Notes: generated by a model not told the origin, from the sequence alone. DNA of 7,050 nt from Herpetosiphonaceae bacterium (GCA_030147335.1 JASKZZ010000296.1:1-7050), one strand, 5' to 3'; shown: positions 1-6,983, counted from the stretch's first letter. Program-made: numbers and translations.

Positions 1-1
1 C

Positions 2-1639
2 ACGCCCGGTAACGGTGTCGTTATCCGTCATGGTGGGGCGTACGCAGGATACGAAACGGTATATTGGCACTTGGACCAGTTTGCAGCGATTTTTCAGGGC
101 AAGATCGACAATGGCGCTGGCGTTCGGGTTGAAGCTGGAACTGTACTCGGCACGAGTGGCAAAACAGGCTTTACCGATGGCGGAGCGCATCTGCACTTCG
201 AGGTCCGACACAACGGCAAGCAGGTCGATCCTTACGGCTGGTACGGACCCGGCGCTGATCCATGTGCTGCGTGGACTGCAGGTTGCGAGTCTAGCGTTTG
301 GTTGTGGGACGAGAGCCTGAGCGGCACGTACGATTTTACTCGTCCGGACTCGCCTGCGCCACAAGACCGCGAGCCGCCCGTTGGTAGTCTCGCAATTTCG
401 CCCGATCAACACCTTGGCCTGCTGGCTCATTTCGATAACACCGTTGTGCCGACCATCGGCAAGAGTTTTCCGGAGATTAACAGCACGAGCGGCGCAAGGC
501 CACGCTACGATGAAGGCGTGTTTGGACAAGGCCTGCAAGCCACTGGCGCGGTTGAAGTGACGTATCCCATCAGTGGCAATTTGGAATTGGACCGAGGATC
601 GATTGCGGTGTGGGCAAAGCTACCGGTTGAGTACCCGCAGAATAGCACCAAGCGTAACTATTTATTTGCCGCGAGCGCCGACCCAGAAGAAGGCAATCTG
701 TATCCGGATACCATGGCATTACGGCGCGAGCAAACAGAAAATGGTGCGGCATGGAATTTTTGGACGGTTGATGCTGCTGGTGTTGCTCATAACCTAACGG
801 TTACTGACACACTTGCTCGTGATAGCTGGCATCATTTTGTTGTGACGTGGGCGCGTAATCCGGATCGCAAGGCGCTCTATATCGACGGCCAGCTGGTCGC
901 GCAATCACATGACGTGAAGCTGCCCTCAAACGTGGGCGAGCGGCTTCAGCTTGGCCGGTTCATCGCTAATTATGGCGTTAGCGGTGCTACTTTCGATGAG
1001 CTGGCTGTATTTCACCGTGTGCTTAACGACCGTGAGATCAAGCGTTTGGCGGATCGGCAGGATATTTACGGGGCTGAAGCAGGACCGATTTCAACAGCGC
1101 GTGTGGTAACGGATCGGACCGTGATGCTTGACGCCAATGCAATCGATCAACAGGGTGGCATTGTTTCCGTACAGCTGCGCCGTGATGATGAGCCTTGGTC
1201 GGACCCGTTAAGTTACTACGACAACTATCGTTGGGCGATCAATGGTGATGAAGGACAGCATACCTTTGCTATCCGCTATCGCGACCGCGCCGACAATGAA
1301 ACAGTTGTGACAACTACGCTTGAACTCAAGGCCCCACTTCAAGGTTCAGCCAGCGTTCGTTCCTACACCGACAGTGCCGCCGTGATTGGTTTGACTGTTG
1401 ACGGATTGGTGGAGGATACCAACGGCTCAACCGAGCGTGAAGCATGGTTGGAGCAAAATGTCGAGCTGCAGCTCTCGATCAGGCCCGATTTTCGTGATGC
1501 GGTCTGGGAAACGTGGGCCGAGCGACGGGTGTGGAATTGGGAAACCGGCCAGAAGCGTGTGCTATATGTTCGCTTCCGCGACTCGGAAGGTCGAGTTACC
1601 GAAGCGCAAGCAGTTGGACCAGATGTAACCGCGCCATAA
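2..1639 (+). CDS. Secreted M23 family metallopeptidase with LamG-like and Ig-like modules (5' partial)
   Basis: The reading frame is open from the first complete codon at position 2, so the start codon lies upstream; 545 codons are visible. Residues 1 to about 85 are the C-terminal half of an M23 (LytM/lysostaphin-type) zinc endopeptidase, which cuts peptide cross-bridges of peptidoglycan. Visible are the YWHLD segment, the VEAGTVLGTSG turn and the HLHFEV motif (nt 188 onward), whose second His is a zinc ligand in this family. The other two ligands (HxxxD) would be upstream, so activity cannot be judged. A LamG/concanavalin-like jellyroll follows (about nt 410-1075), recognisable by WHHFVVTW, LYIDGQLVA and DELAVFHRVLNDREI. 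Two tandem Ig-like modules end the protein (about nt 1090-1330 and 1340-1620); each finishes in a W-x-G-x-(H/R)-x-(F/V)-x-(I/V)-R-(Y/F)-R-D pattern. There is no LPXTG sorting signal or C-terminal membrane segment. A secreted wall-remodelling or lytic enzyme with a carbohydrate-binding tail is inferred; the substrate is unknown. Confidence 0.85.
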   Translation, partial: TPGNGVVIRHGGAYAGYETVYWHLDQFAAIFQGKIDNGAGVRVEAGTVLGTSGKTGFTDGGAHLHFEVRHNGKQVDPYGWYGPGADPCAAWTAGCESSVWLWDESLSGTYDFTRPDSPAPQDREPPVGSLAISPDQHLGLLAHFDNTVVPTIGKSFPEINSTSGARPRYDEGVFGQGLQATGAVEVTYPISGNLELDRGSIAVWAKLPVEYPQNSTKRNYLFAASADPEEGNLYPDTMALRREQTENGAAWNFWTVDAAGVAHNLTVTDTLARDSWHHFVVTWARNPDRKALYIDGQLVAQSHDVKLPSNVGERLQLGRFIANYGVSGATFDELAVFHRVLNDREIKRLADRQDIYGAEAGPISTARVVTDRTVMLDANAIDQQGGIVSVQLRRDDEPWSDPLSYYDNYRWAINGDEGQHTFAIRYRDRADNETVVTTTLELKAPLQGSASVRSYTDSAAVIGLTVDGLVEDTNGSTEREAWLEQNVELQLSIRPDFRDAVWETWAERRVWNWETGQKRVLYVRFRDSEGRVTEAQAVGPDVTAP

Positions 1640-1661
1640 TCTATTGACAGTTCATCAAGAT

Positions 1662-1705
1662 AAACTCCCGCAATCAGCGCCTCAATGACGCGGTTGCGGG
1701 AGTTT
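1662..1705. terminator. Bidirectional intrinsic terminator between convergent genes
   Basis: A perfect 12-bp inverted repeat has left arm AAACTCCCGCAA at 1662-1673 and right arm TTGCGGGAGTTT at 1694-1705. The 20-nt loop can add a further GCG/CGC pairing. The A-rich left end and T-rich right end (TTTT at 1703-1706) give a U-tract whichever strand is transcribed. The hairpin begins 22 nt after the stop of the + strand peptidase and lies 42 nt beyond the stop of the - strand kinase, the expected place for a shared terminator of convergent genes. Confidence 0.85.
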
Positions 1706-1747
1706 TGTTCATAACCAACCTGAATCTGTTTGAAACGCGTGTGCCGT

Positions 1748-4408
1748 TTATGCGGTTGGCAGCAAAACAGTGAATGTCGCTCCCTGTCCCATCTGACTGT
1801 CAAGCCAGATTCGGCCTCCCATCAGCTGCACCAGTGGTCGCACAATCGCCAAGCCAAGTCCCGTTCCGCCTGCCTCAACTTTCAACTCGCTTTCAATGCG
1901 ATAAAAACGCTCAAAAATCTTTTCCTGATCATCCGGCGCAATGCCGATGCCATCATCGGTAACAACAATCTGCACATATGATCGGCGAGCAGCCAGACCA
2001 CTCCTACGATCTTCAGGAATATTCGTGCCCTTGACCACGCTGGCCGAGATTGTTACCTCGCCACCTTTGGGCGTGTATTTAAGTGCGTTGGAAAGTAGGT
2101 TGTCGAGCACTTGCTGGAGCCGTACAACATCGGCCACCACCTGTGGTACGTCTACGGGTACGTCCAGCTTCAGTTGGTGCTTGCGGGTTTCAAGCAGCGT
2201 CTGCTGATTGTTGACTGCCATGCTGATCGCGTCCAACACACCAACAGCTTGGAAATTCAACTCAACACTTCCCGATTCAATTTTGGTGATGTCGAGTAAG
2301 TCGTTGATAATGGCTGTCATGCGTTCAGCATTGGTCTTGATCGTGTCGAGGAGTTGCCGCTGCATCGGCGACAGCTCACCCATGGTGCCCATACCAAGCA
2401 GTTGAACATACCCCTTGATAACCGTCATCGGAGTGCGCAGCTCGTGGCTCACGGTGCCGATAAACTCAGTCTTCAACCGATCTGATTCAATTTCGCGGGT
2501 AATGTCACGCAGGATCGCGACGCCACCGAGTAACTCACCGCTTTCGGTAATAACAGGCCCAAGCGCCATATCAACCGAGCGCGGCCCGATACGGAACATT
2601 GTGCGGAACTGACGAGGCAGACCTTGGTCGTCGAGTGGCGCGTCGAGCAGTTCGCGTAGGGGCGCGCGCTCCGGGCCGGTGACTTTGAGCGAGCGCAGCA
2701 GCTCATGCACGTTGAGCATAAACAAATCTTCAATCGGCTGTTCCAAAATCTGGGCGCTCATCGGGTTGGCCAGCATCACACGACCTTCACCGTCGCATAC
2801 AACCACGCCGTCCGCAATTGATTGGAGAATTGCTTGACTTTGACTACTTGCAGCACGCTCCGCCTGAACCATTGTGGCTAGCTTCGAAGCCTGCTCACTA
2901 ATGTAGCGGTACAGATCGGCGTTACGCAGCGCAACCGCAACCTCGTTTGCGACAACCGTTAGCAAGCGCTGATGCTCGACCTTGAAGTAGCATGTTTCTG
3001 GATGCGACAGTGTTAGCACACCAAGCAGCTCATCCGAAGCTGTTAGTGGTACCGCTAACAACGCGCCGCTATGCTTATGATTGCTTGACGAACTCGGCAC
3101 GATCCATCGCGGATCAACCGAAACATCGTCGATGAGTGCTGCTTGACCGTGTTGCGCTACCCATCCAGCAATTCCAGACCCAACCGGAAAGTGGCTAAGC
3201 TCGGTATTACTGCCACCAAGAGTTGCTCGGCGGACGAGTTGAGATGTTTCTGTGTCTAATAACATGACCGAGCCATGCGTCACGGCCATACGCTGCCCAA
3301 GTACATGCAGCAGCTCGTTCAACATTGTATCGACGTCGAGTGTGCTGCTGACAGCGCTGGAGCTGGCGAATAACAAATCAAGCCTGTCGCGCTCGGTGCG
3401 CAGTTCCTGAGTGCGGTCCTGAATACGCTGCTCAAGCTCGGCGTTGAAGCGAACGATCTGCTCGTACAAGCGCGCATTTTCCAGCGCAAGCGCTGCCTGA
3501 CTGGCGAACGACTGAGCAACTGCGATCTGTTCGCTGGATAGTTGATCCTGCGCTCCCTGGACAACAATCACGCCAAGCCGGTCGTCACCCGCGATCATTG
3601 GCAGCGCCAGCAGCGGCACCAGGGGATCGACCCAGCCGCCATCCTGAGTTGAAGAAGGATCGGGAAGGAACCATGGCGTTGCACGCCGGAGCGCATCCGG
3701 CACCAAGCTTGTATCTTCAACCGAGTAACGAATTGCTTCAAGAGGTTGTGTATAACCCCAGGAGCGCGCATTGAACAGTTGATGCTCTGCCCGCAGCCAA
3801 ATTGCACAGCGATCCGCGCTTAGCGCCTGCTGTAATTCCTGACCAATAGTGTTGACCAGATCGTGCAGCTGAAGGCTACCGCTCAATGCCTGTGAAAACG
3901 TATAGATACGATTGATGCGAAGCGCGACACGGTCGGCTTCTTCGGTGGCCACCGCAAGCTGCGTAGCCATAAACTCTGCTTCATCGATCTGTTGACGCAG
4001 CGCGCGCTCGATTTCTTGCCCAAACTGACGCGACAATACCCCGACCATCCATTCGGTCAGCGGTTCAAGCTCGGCCAGTATTTGCATGGTGGCCTGCGCA
4101 TCATCTTCTTGAAGCGCAATATCCCACGCAAGCCGACGCAGCTGGAAGGGGATTTCAAGCAGATACGGTAATGTTTGATCGCTACGACCGCGCAGATTTG
4201 TGGCGTCTTTTAGGGCGCTTGAAAGGAGCGCATAATCGCCACGAGCCGCTGCAACAAGACCGGCATACGTTTGCACAAAGAACTTCGTGCGAAGCTCCGT
4301 AGTGCCCACGCGCTCGTCGCTAACGCCGCGCTCGCGGATTCGCCGTGCCCAGCGTGGGACAATAACGGCTTCTTGGGTTTCTAACCAGCTGGCTAAGCGC
4401 TCGCTCAT
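1748..4408 (-). CDS. Soluble multi-sensor histidine kinase (helical N-terminal domain, GAF-GAF-PAS-HisKA-HATPase)
   Basis: The 886-residue product has no membrane segment, so it should sense cytoplasmic signals. Residues 1-150 are all-helical and resemble RsbR/RsbU-type N-terminal domains (weak similarity by eye). GAF domain 1 spans about 170-315, a charged coiled-coil linker 315-345, GAF domain 2 about 345-500, and a PAS domain about 521-640. The HisKA domain has SHELRTP with the phosphoacceptor H655. The HATPase has an N box with N770 and N774, a G1 box DDGIGI (818-823), an F box ERFYR and a G2 box GGTGLGLA (847-854). All catalytic elements are intact. A basic segment (about 791-810) lies between the N and G1 boxes. 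There is no receiver domain and no response regulator gene nearby. The ATG at 4408 is the only possible start: an in-frame TAG lies upstream and no other start codon intervenes. No Shine-Dalgarno sequence precedes it; a TATATT ends 5 nt before the ATG. It lies 74 nt downstream of rsbX and is probably in the same operon. Signal and output are unknown. Confidence 0.93.
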   Translation of the reverse strand: MSERLASWLETQEAVIVPRWARRIRERGVSDERVGTTELRTKFFVQTYAGLVAAARGDYALLSSALKDATNLRGRSDQTLPYLLEIPFQLRRLAWDIALQEDDAQATMQILAELEPLTEWMVGVLSRQFGQEIERALRQQIDEAEFMATQLAVATEEADRVALRINRIYTFSQALSGSLQLHDLVNTIGQELQQALSADRCAIWLRAEHQLFNARSWGYTQPLEAIRYSVEDTSLVPDALRRATPWFLPDPSSTQDGGWVDPLVPLLALPMIAGDDRLGVIVVQGAQDQLSSEQIAVAQSFASQAALALENARLYEQIVRFNAELEQRIQDRTQELRTERDRLDLLFASSSAVSSTLDVDTMLNELLHVLGQRMAVTHGSVMLLDTETSQLVRRATLGGSNTELSHFPVGSGIAGWVAQHGQAALIDDVSVDPRWIVPSSSSNHKHSGALLAVPLTASDELLGVLTLSHPETCYFKVEHQRLLTVVANEVAVALRNADLYRYISEQASKLATMVQAERAASSQSQAILQSIADGVVVCDGEGRVMLANPMSAQILEQPIEDLFMLNVHELLRSLKVTGPERAPLRELLDAPLDDQGLPRQFRTMFRIGPRSVDMALGPVITESGELLGGVAILRDITREIESDRLKTEFIGTVSHELRTPMTVIKGYVQLLGMGTMGELSPMQRQLLDTIKTNAERMTAIINDLLDITKIESGSVELNFQAVGVLDAISMAVNNQQTLLETRKHQLKLDVPVDVPQVVADVVRLQQVLDNLLSNALKYTPKGGEVTISASVVKGTNIPEDRRSGLAARRSYVQIVVTDDGIGIAPDDQEKIFERFYRIESELKVEAGGTGLGLAIVRPLVQLMGGRIWLDSQMGQGATFTVLLPTA

Positions 4409-4482
4409 AATTAAATATAGGTGTCCGTAGAAATCAGCTAATAAGGAATGCTACCAGTTGAAACGGTGGCATGTGGCGTTAG

Positions 4483-5067
4483 TTACTCGTCCGGCATTGT
4501 TTTAACGACAACAACCGTCACATCATCGATTGTTTTGCCAAACGCGTCCATAATCCGGTCCGCCAACTGTTGCGGCTGCAAACTCTCGTGCATTAATGGC
4601 GCGTCAACAAAGCGTGACGAAATGCCGTCGCTGTACAGGATAAATGTATCACCTTGATCGTACTGGGCATGATGCTCCATCAGCGAAGGCATACGATACC
4701 CGACAATGCCGTTCTTGGATAGCGGCTTGATGGTATGCTGGCTCACGACGTAGATGCCGATGTTGCCGACACCGACATAGCTTGCCTTACTTGCATCGAA
4801 ATCTAGGCGTAGCAGACCAACTACAGCGCCGCGCGTCCCCATACAAGCTTGATGCGCCGCATTCATGATCATTTGCAGCGGTCGCTCTTGATTGGTATCG
4901 ATTGCATCAAATGCACGTTTAGCCGCTTCAGCAGCAGCAATCCCACCACCCAATCCATCGATCACAGCAATGAGCGCCGTCGAGCCGCCGTTCCGAATAA
5001 GGTAACTATCGCCGGAAACAATTTGACCGGACTTAGGTCGTTCGGCCACGCCAATCTCGAGCTTCAT
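4483..5067 (-). CDS. rsbX: RsbX-like PP2C-type serine phosphatase (stressosome feedback phosphatase)
   Basis: The product is 194 residues, close to the roughly 200 of Bacillus RsbX. It is a minimal SpoIIE/PP2C-fold Ser/Thr phosphatase. In the known family RsbX dephosphorylates RsbS and RsbR after RsbT has phosphorylated them, resetting the stressosome. The metal-binding aspartates are present: D20 in SGDSY, D37 in VIDGLGGG, D147 in LYSDGIS and D181/D182 in DDVTVVVV. No sensor or N-terminal regulatory domain is present, which separates it from RsbU and RsbP. I chose the ATG at 5067 over the in-frame ATG at 5103. The 5067 start makes an ATGA overlap with the rsbT stop, has GAGGA 5 nt upstream, and begins with MKLEIGVAERPKSG, as RsbX proteins do. 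The protein is cytosolic and probably translationally coupled to rsbT. A generic PP2C phosphatase acting on another STAS anti-sigma antagonist is the main alternative. Confidence 0.88.
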   Translation of the reverse strand: MKLEIGVAERPKSGQIVSGDSYLIRNGGSTALIAVIDGLGGGIAAAEAAKRAFDAIDTNQERPLQMIMNAAHQACMGTRGAVVGLLRLDFDASKASYVGVGNIGIYVVSQHTIKPLSKNGIVGYRMPSLMEHHAQYDQGDTFILYSDGISSRFVDAPLMHESLQPQQLADRIMDAFGKTIDDVTVVVVKTMPDE

Positions 5068-5504
5068 CGCCGTCCTCGTGCTGGGGGAGAATTCCATTTC
5101 CACGCCTTGACCACAGTGCCGCGGCCCAATGTTGAGTCGATCTCGAAGGTGTCAGCAAGCCGCTTGACACCCGGTAAGCCGGCGCCAAGTGTTCCCGCCG
5201 TACTAAAGCCGTCTTCTAATGCTCGTGCGATATTGGGAATGCCCGGGCCGTCATCACGCGCCGTAATTAACAAGCCATGTCGCGCTCCGTCTTCAACCGA
5301 GAGCACCTGGAGGTCACCACTGCCGTCAGCGTGACGCAAGATATTGCGTGCCAGCTCCAAAATCATGATCTCAATTTTTGTGCGATCAATAGCGTTAAAT
5401 CCGAGACTCGACGCAAGGTCACGCCCGTGTGCCATCGCGATGTACACATCGACTTCACGTTTAATTGGAAGCGGAGCGGTCATGACGTTCATGGTGGGAC
5501 CCAT
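5064..5504 (-). CDS. rsbT: RsbT-like serine/threonine protein kinase (switch kinase, GHKL fold)
   Basis: The product is 146 residues, near the usual RsbT length of about 133-140. RsbT phosphorylates the STAS proteins RsbS and RsbR in the stressosome and, when released, binds and activates a downstream effector (RsbU in Bacillus). The GHKL ATP-binding elements are visible: an N box ELARN (E50, N54), a G1 box DDGPGIP (84-90) and a glycine loop with LGAGLPGVKRLADTFEI (about 106-122). The C-terminus GTVVKAWKW is characteristic of the family. The LPI-x-x-E start of the conserved domain lies just after residue 10, so ATGs at 5492 or 5483 are possible alternative starts. None of the three has a convincing Shine-Dalgarno sequence. 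It overlaps rsbX by ATGA. No STAS-domain partner gene (rsbS or rsbR) lies beside it; upstream is a 285-bp spacer and then galK. An anti-sigma factor of the RsbW/SpoIIAB type is less likely, given the RsbT-like ends and the adjacent RsbX. Confidence 0.88.
   Translation of the reverse strand: MGPTMNVMTAPLPIKREVDVYIAMAHGRDLASSLGFNAIDRTKIEIMILELARNILRHADGSGDLQVLSVEDGARHGLLITARDDGPGIPNIARALEDGFSTAGTLGAGLPGVKRLADTFEIDSTLGRGTVVKAWKWNSPPARGRR
5073..5077 (-). promoter_or_regulatory. Ribosome binding site of rsbX
   Basis: On the minus strand GAGGA lies 5 nt before the ATG at 5067, inside the end of the rsbT coding sequence. It decides the rsbX start, since the longer reading frame from 5103 would place this site inside the gene. 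Together with the ATGA stop/start overlap it indicates translational coupling. Confidence 0.7.
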
Positions 5505-5521
5505 TTCGCGAGAGTAGGCGC

Positions 5522-5527
5522 AGTATA
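5522..5527 (-). promoter_or_regulatory. Possible -10 element upstream of rsbT
   Basis: TATACT on the minus strand matches the vegetative -10 consensus at five of six positions and ends 17 nt before the ATG at 5504. No good -35 hexamer stands 16-18 nt upstream. If it is used, the transcript would have only a short leader, which fits the missing Shine-Dalgarno sequence. This is a weak call from a single hexamer. Confidence 0.25.
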
Positions 5528-5675
5528 GGCCAAAGTGCAGCAGTAAGTGGTCGTGCGTGGTGGTACTTTAGGGGTAATTTTTGAGGGCCATTTTCCATGC
5601 TTGTGTAGGCTGTCGTTTAGCCGAATAGGAAGGTCTTATCACTGCCGTGAAACGCAAAAACGTGTGTTTGGCGTA

Positions 5676-5733
5676 AGCGAGACTAGATGTTGTGTGGCCC
5701 TATGTGAGCTATAACACGCCCACTAGCCTCGCT
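5676..5733 (-). repeat. 11-bp inverted repeat in the galK-rsbT spacer
   Basis: The left arm AGCGAGACTAG (5676-5686) and right arm CTAGCCTCGCT (5723-5733) are inverted copies with one mismatch, separated by 36 nt. In minus-strand RNA the mismatch becomes a G-U pair, so all 11 pairs can form. It lies 57 nt beyond the galK stop and about 170 nt before rsbT. No T-tract follows directly; a T5 run (+ strand A5 at 5656-5660) lies 15 nt past the stem. It could be a galK transcript end, an RNA structure in a leader, or paired operator half-sites. The rest of the 285-bp spacer (5505-5789) shows no open reading frame worth calling. Confidence 0.45.
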
Positions 5734-5789
5734 GTAACGTCAATCAGGATTTATTTCACCATTGTATTGGTGTGAGCAAATCATTGTTG

Positions 5790-6980
5790 TTACGCGTCCG
5801 ATTGCAGCTTCGTAAACGATACACCGTCGGAGGCAACGCAGGCGTAGATGTCGGGCGCATAGCCAATCTCGTGCTCGTAGATTTCCGCGACAGCGCCGCA
5901 AAAGCGCTCTACCGAGCCGGCTTCGACCAGGCTGACCGTACAGCCACCCCACCCGCCGCCGGTTAGACGTGAGCCATAAACACCAGGAACGGTATGAGCC
6001 GCGCTTACCAAAACCTCGATTGGATGCAGGCTAGCCTCAAAGTCGTCTCGATAACTGCGGTGCGCCTCGTCCATTAACGCGCCAAAGCCTTTGAGGTCGC
6101 CACGCCGCAGAACATCGGCACTTTGCAGCACGCGGGCATTCTCGGTGACGATATGTTTTGCACGCTTGTATACAACAGGCGGCAGCAGACTCGCGTGTTC
6201 TTCCAGCTGCTGCGGCGAAACGTCACGCAGCGCTTGGATCGAGGGCAGCACCGACTGCAGCAGACGTACCGCTTCTTCGCATTCCGCACGACGAGTGTTA
6301 TAGCCGGAGGCGGCAAGCTCGCGCTTGACCTTGCTGTTGCAGACGACAAGCTGCGCGTCTGCCTGTAGTGGAATTGGCTGCGTGCTGTAATCACGGCAGT
6401 CGATCAGCAGGGCATGATTTTGCTTGCCAACGGCTGAGATCATTTGATCCATAATGCCCGAGTTGACATGGATGTAGTTATGCTCGGTCTGCTGTCCCGC
6501 TCGGGCAAGGCCAACGCGATCTAATTCGATTCCGGCCAAGGCCAATAGTGTCGCCCCCGATGCTATCTCCAGCGCTGCCGATGAAGACAAACCAGCTCCT
6601 TCGGGAACGTCACCGTCGATCAGCAGATCAGCACCGTAAAGTGTGTGTCCGGCACGCTGAAGGTAATCGGCCATGCCTGCAACATATGCTGCCCAACCCT
6701 TGACCTGATCGGGCTGGAGTTGATCAAGATCGATCTCAGCGCTAGCATCGTAGTGTACGGCGTGAATGCGTAGGCGACGATCATCGCGACGACGAGCAGC
6801 AATCCAAGCAGCCCGATCAATGGCAGCCGGCAACACAAAGCCGTCGTTGTAGTCGGTATGCTCTCCGATCAAATTGACGCGGCCCGGAGCGCGGGTCAGG
6901 TGGGTTGGGGCCGCGTTCCAAAGCTGGCTAAACTGTCGAGCCATTTGAACACGGCGATTGTCAAAACTATTCAAGGCCAT
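5790..6980 (-). CDS. galK: Galactokinase
   Basis: This 396-residue GHMP-family kinase phosphorylates alpha-D-galactose at C1 with ATP, the first committed step of the Leloir pathway, in the cytoplasm. All three GHMP motifs are present. The galactokinase signature GRVNLIGEHTDYN (residues 33-45) holds the conserved R34 and the sugar-contacting E40, H41 and D43. The phosphate-binding loop is GDVPEGAGLSSSAA (123-136). Motif 3 is GSRLTGGGWGGC (336-347). The catalytic-base aspartate is D178 in SGIMDQM. The length is normal for the family (about 380-400). I chose the ATG at 6980 because GGAGGAG lies 3 nt upstream; the in-frame ATG at 6992 overlaps the edge of that site and would add only MEEP. No galT, galE, galM or transporter gene appears in the window. 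The gene may be part of a galactose operon extending beyond 7050, or may stand alone. Confidence 0.96.
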   Translation of the reverse strand: MALNSFDNRRVQMARQFSQLWNAAPTHLTRAPGRVNLIGEHTDYNDGFVLPAAIDRAAWIAARRRDDRRLRIHAVHYDASAEIDLDQLQPDQVKGWAAYVAGMADYLQRAGHTLYGADLLIDGDVPEGAGLSSSAALEIASGATLLALAGIELDRVGLARAGQQTEHNYIHVNSGIMDQMISAVGKQNHALLIDCRDYSTQPIPLQADAQLVVCNSKVKRELAASGYNTRRAECEEAVRLLQSVLPSIQALRDVSPQQLEEHASLLPPVVYKRAKHIVTENARVLQSADVLRRGDLKGFGALMDEAHRSYRDDFEASLHPIEVLVSAAHTVPGVYGSRLTGGGWGGCTVSLVEAGSVERFCGAVAEIYEHEIGYAPDIYACVASDGVSFTKLQSDA

Positions 6981-6983
6981 AGG

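Noticed and set aside
1363..1803. A 146-codon open frame on the minus strand
   Set aside because: It lies opposite the end of the peptidase gene, runs through the terminator and overlaps the kinase C-terminus. Its product resembles no family I know; it is a shadow frame.
4448..4472. 8-bp hairpin between rsbX and the kinase gene as a terminator
   Set aside because: On the transcribed minus strand it contains a C-A mismatch, and no T-tract follows; it may at most be a weak attenuator.
5067..5103. Upstream ATG at 5103 as the rsbX start
   Set aside because: It would extend the rsbT overlap to 40 nt, add 12 residues with no family counterpart, and ignore the GAGGA site and ATGA coupling at 5067.
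4849..5334. A 161-codon open frame on the plus strand
   Set aside because: It is antisense to both rsbX and rsbT, whose motifs are unambiguous, and its product has no recognisable domain.
5652..5674. Imperfect palindrome around the A5 run in the galK-rsbT spacer
   Set aside because: Pairing is ACGC/GCGT, then a mismatch and three A-T pairs; too weak to call as an operator or terminator.
5757..5772. Small hairpin CACCA/TGGTG just beyond the galK stop as a terminator
   Set aside because: The stem is only 5 bp and the minus strand has A-rich sequence rather than a T-tract after it.
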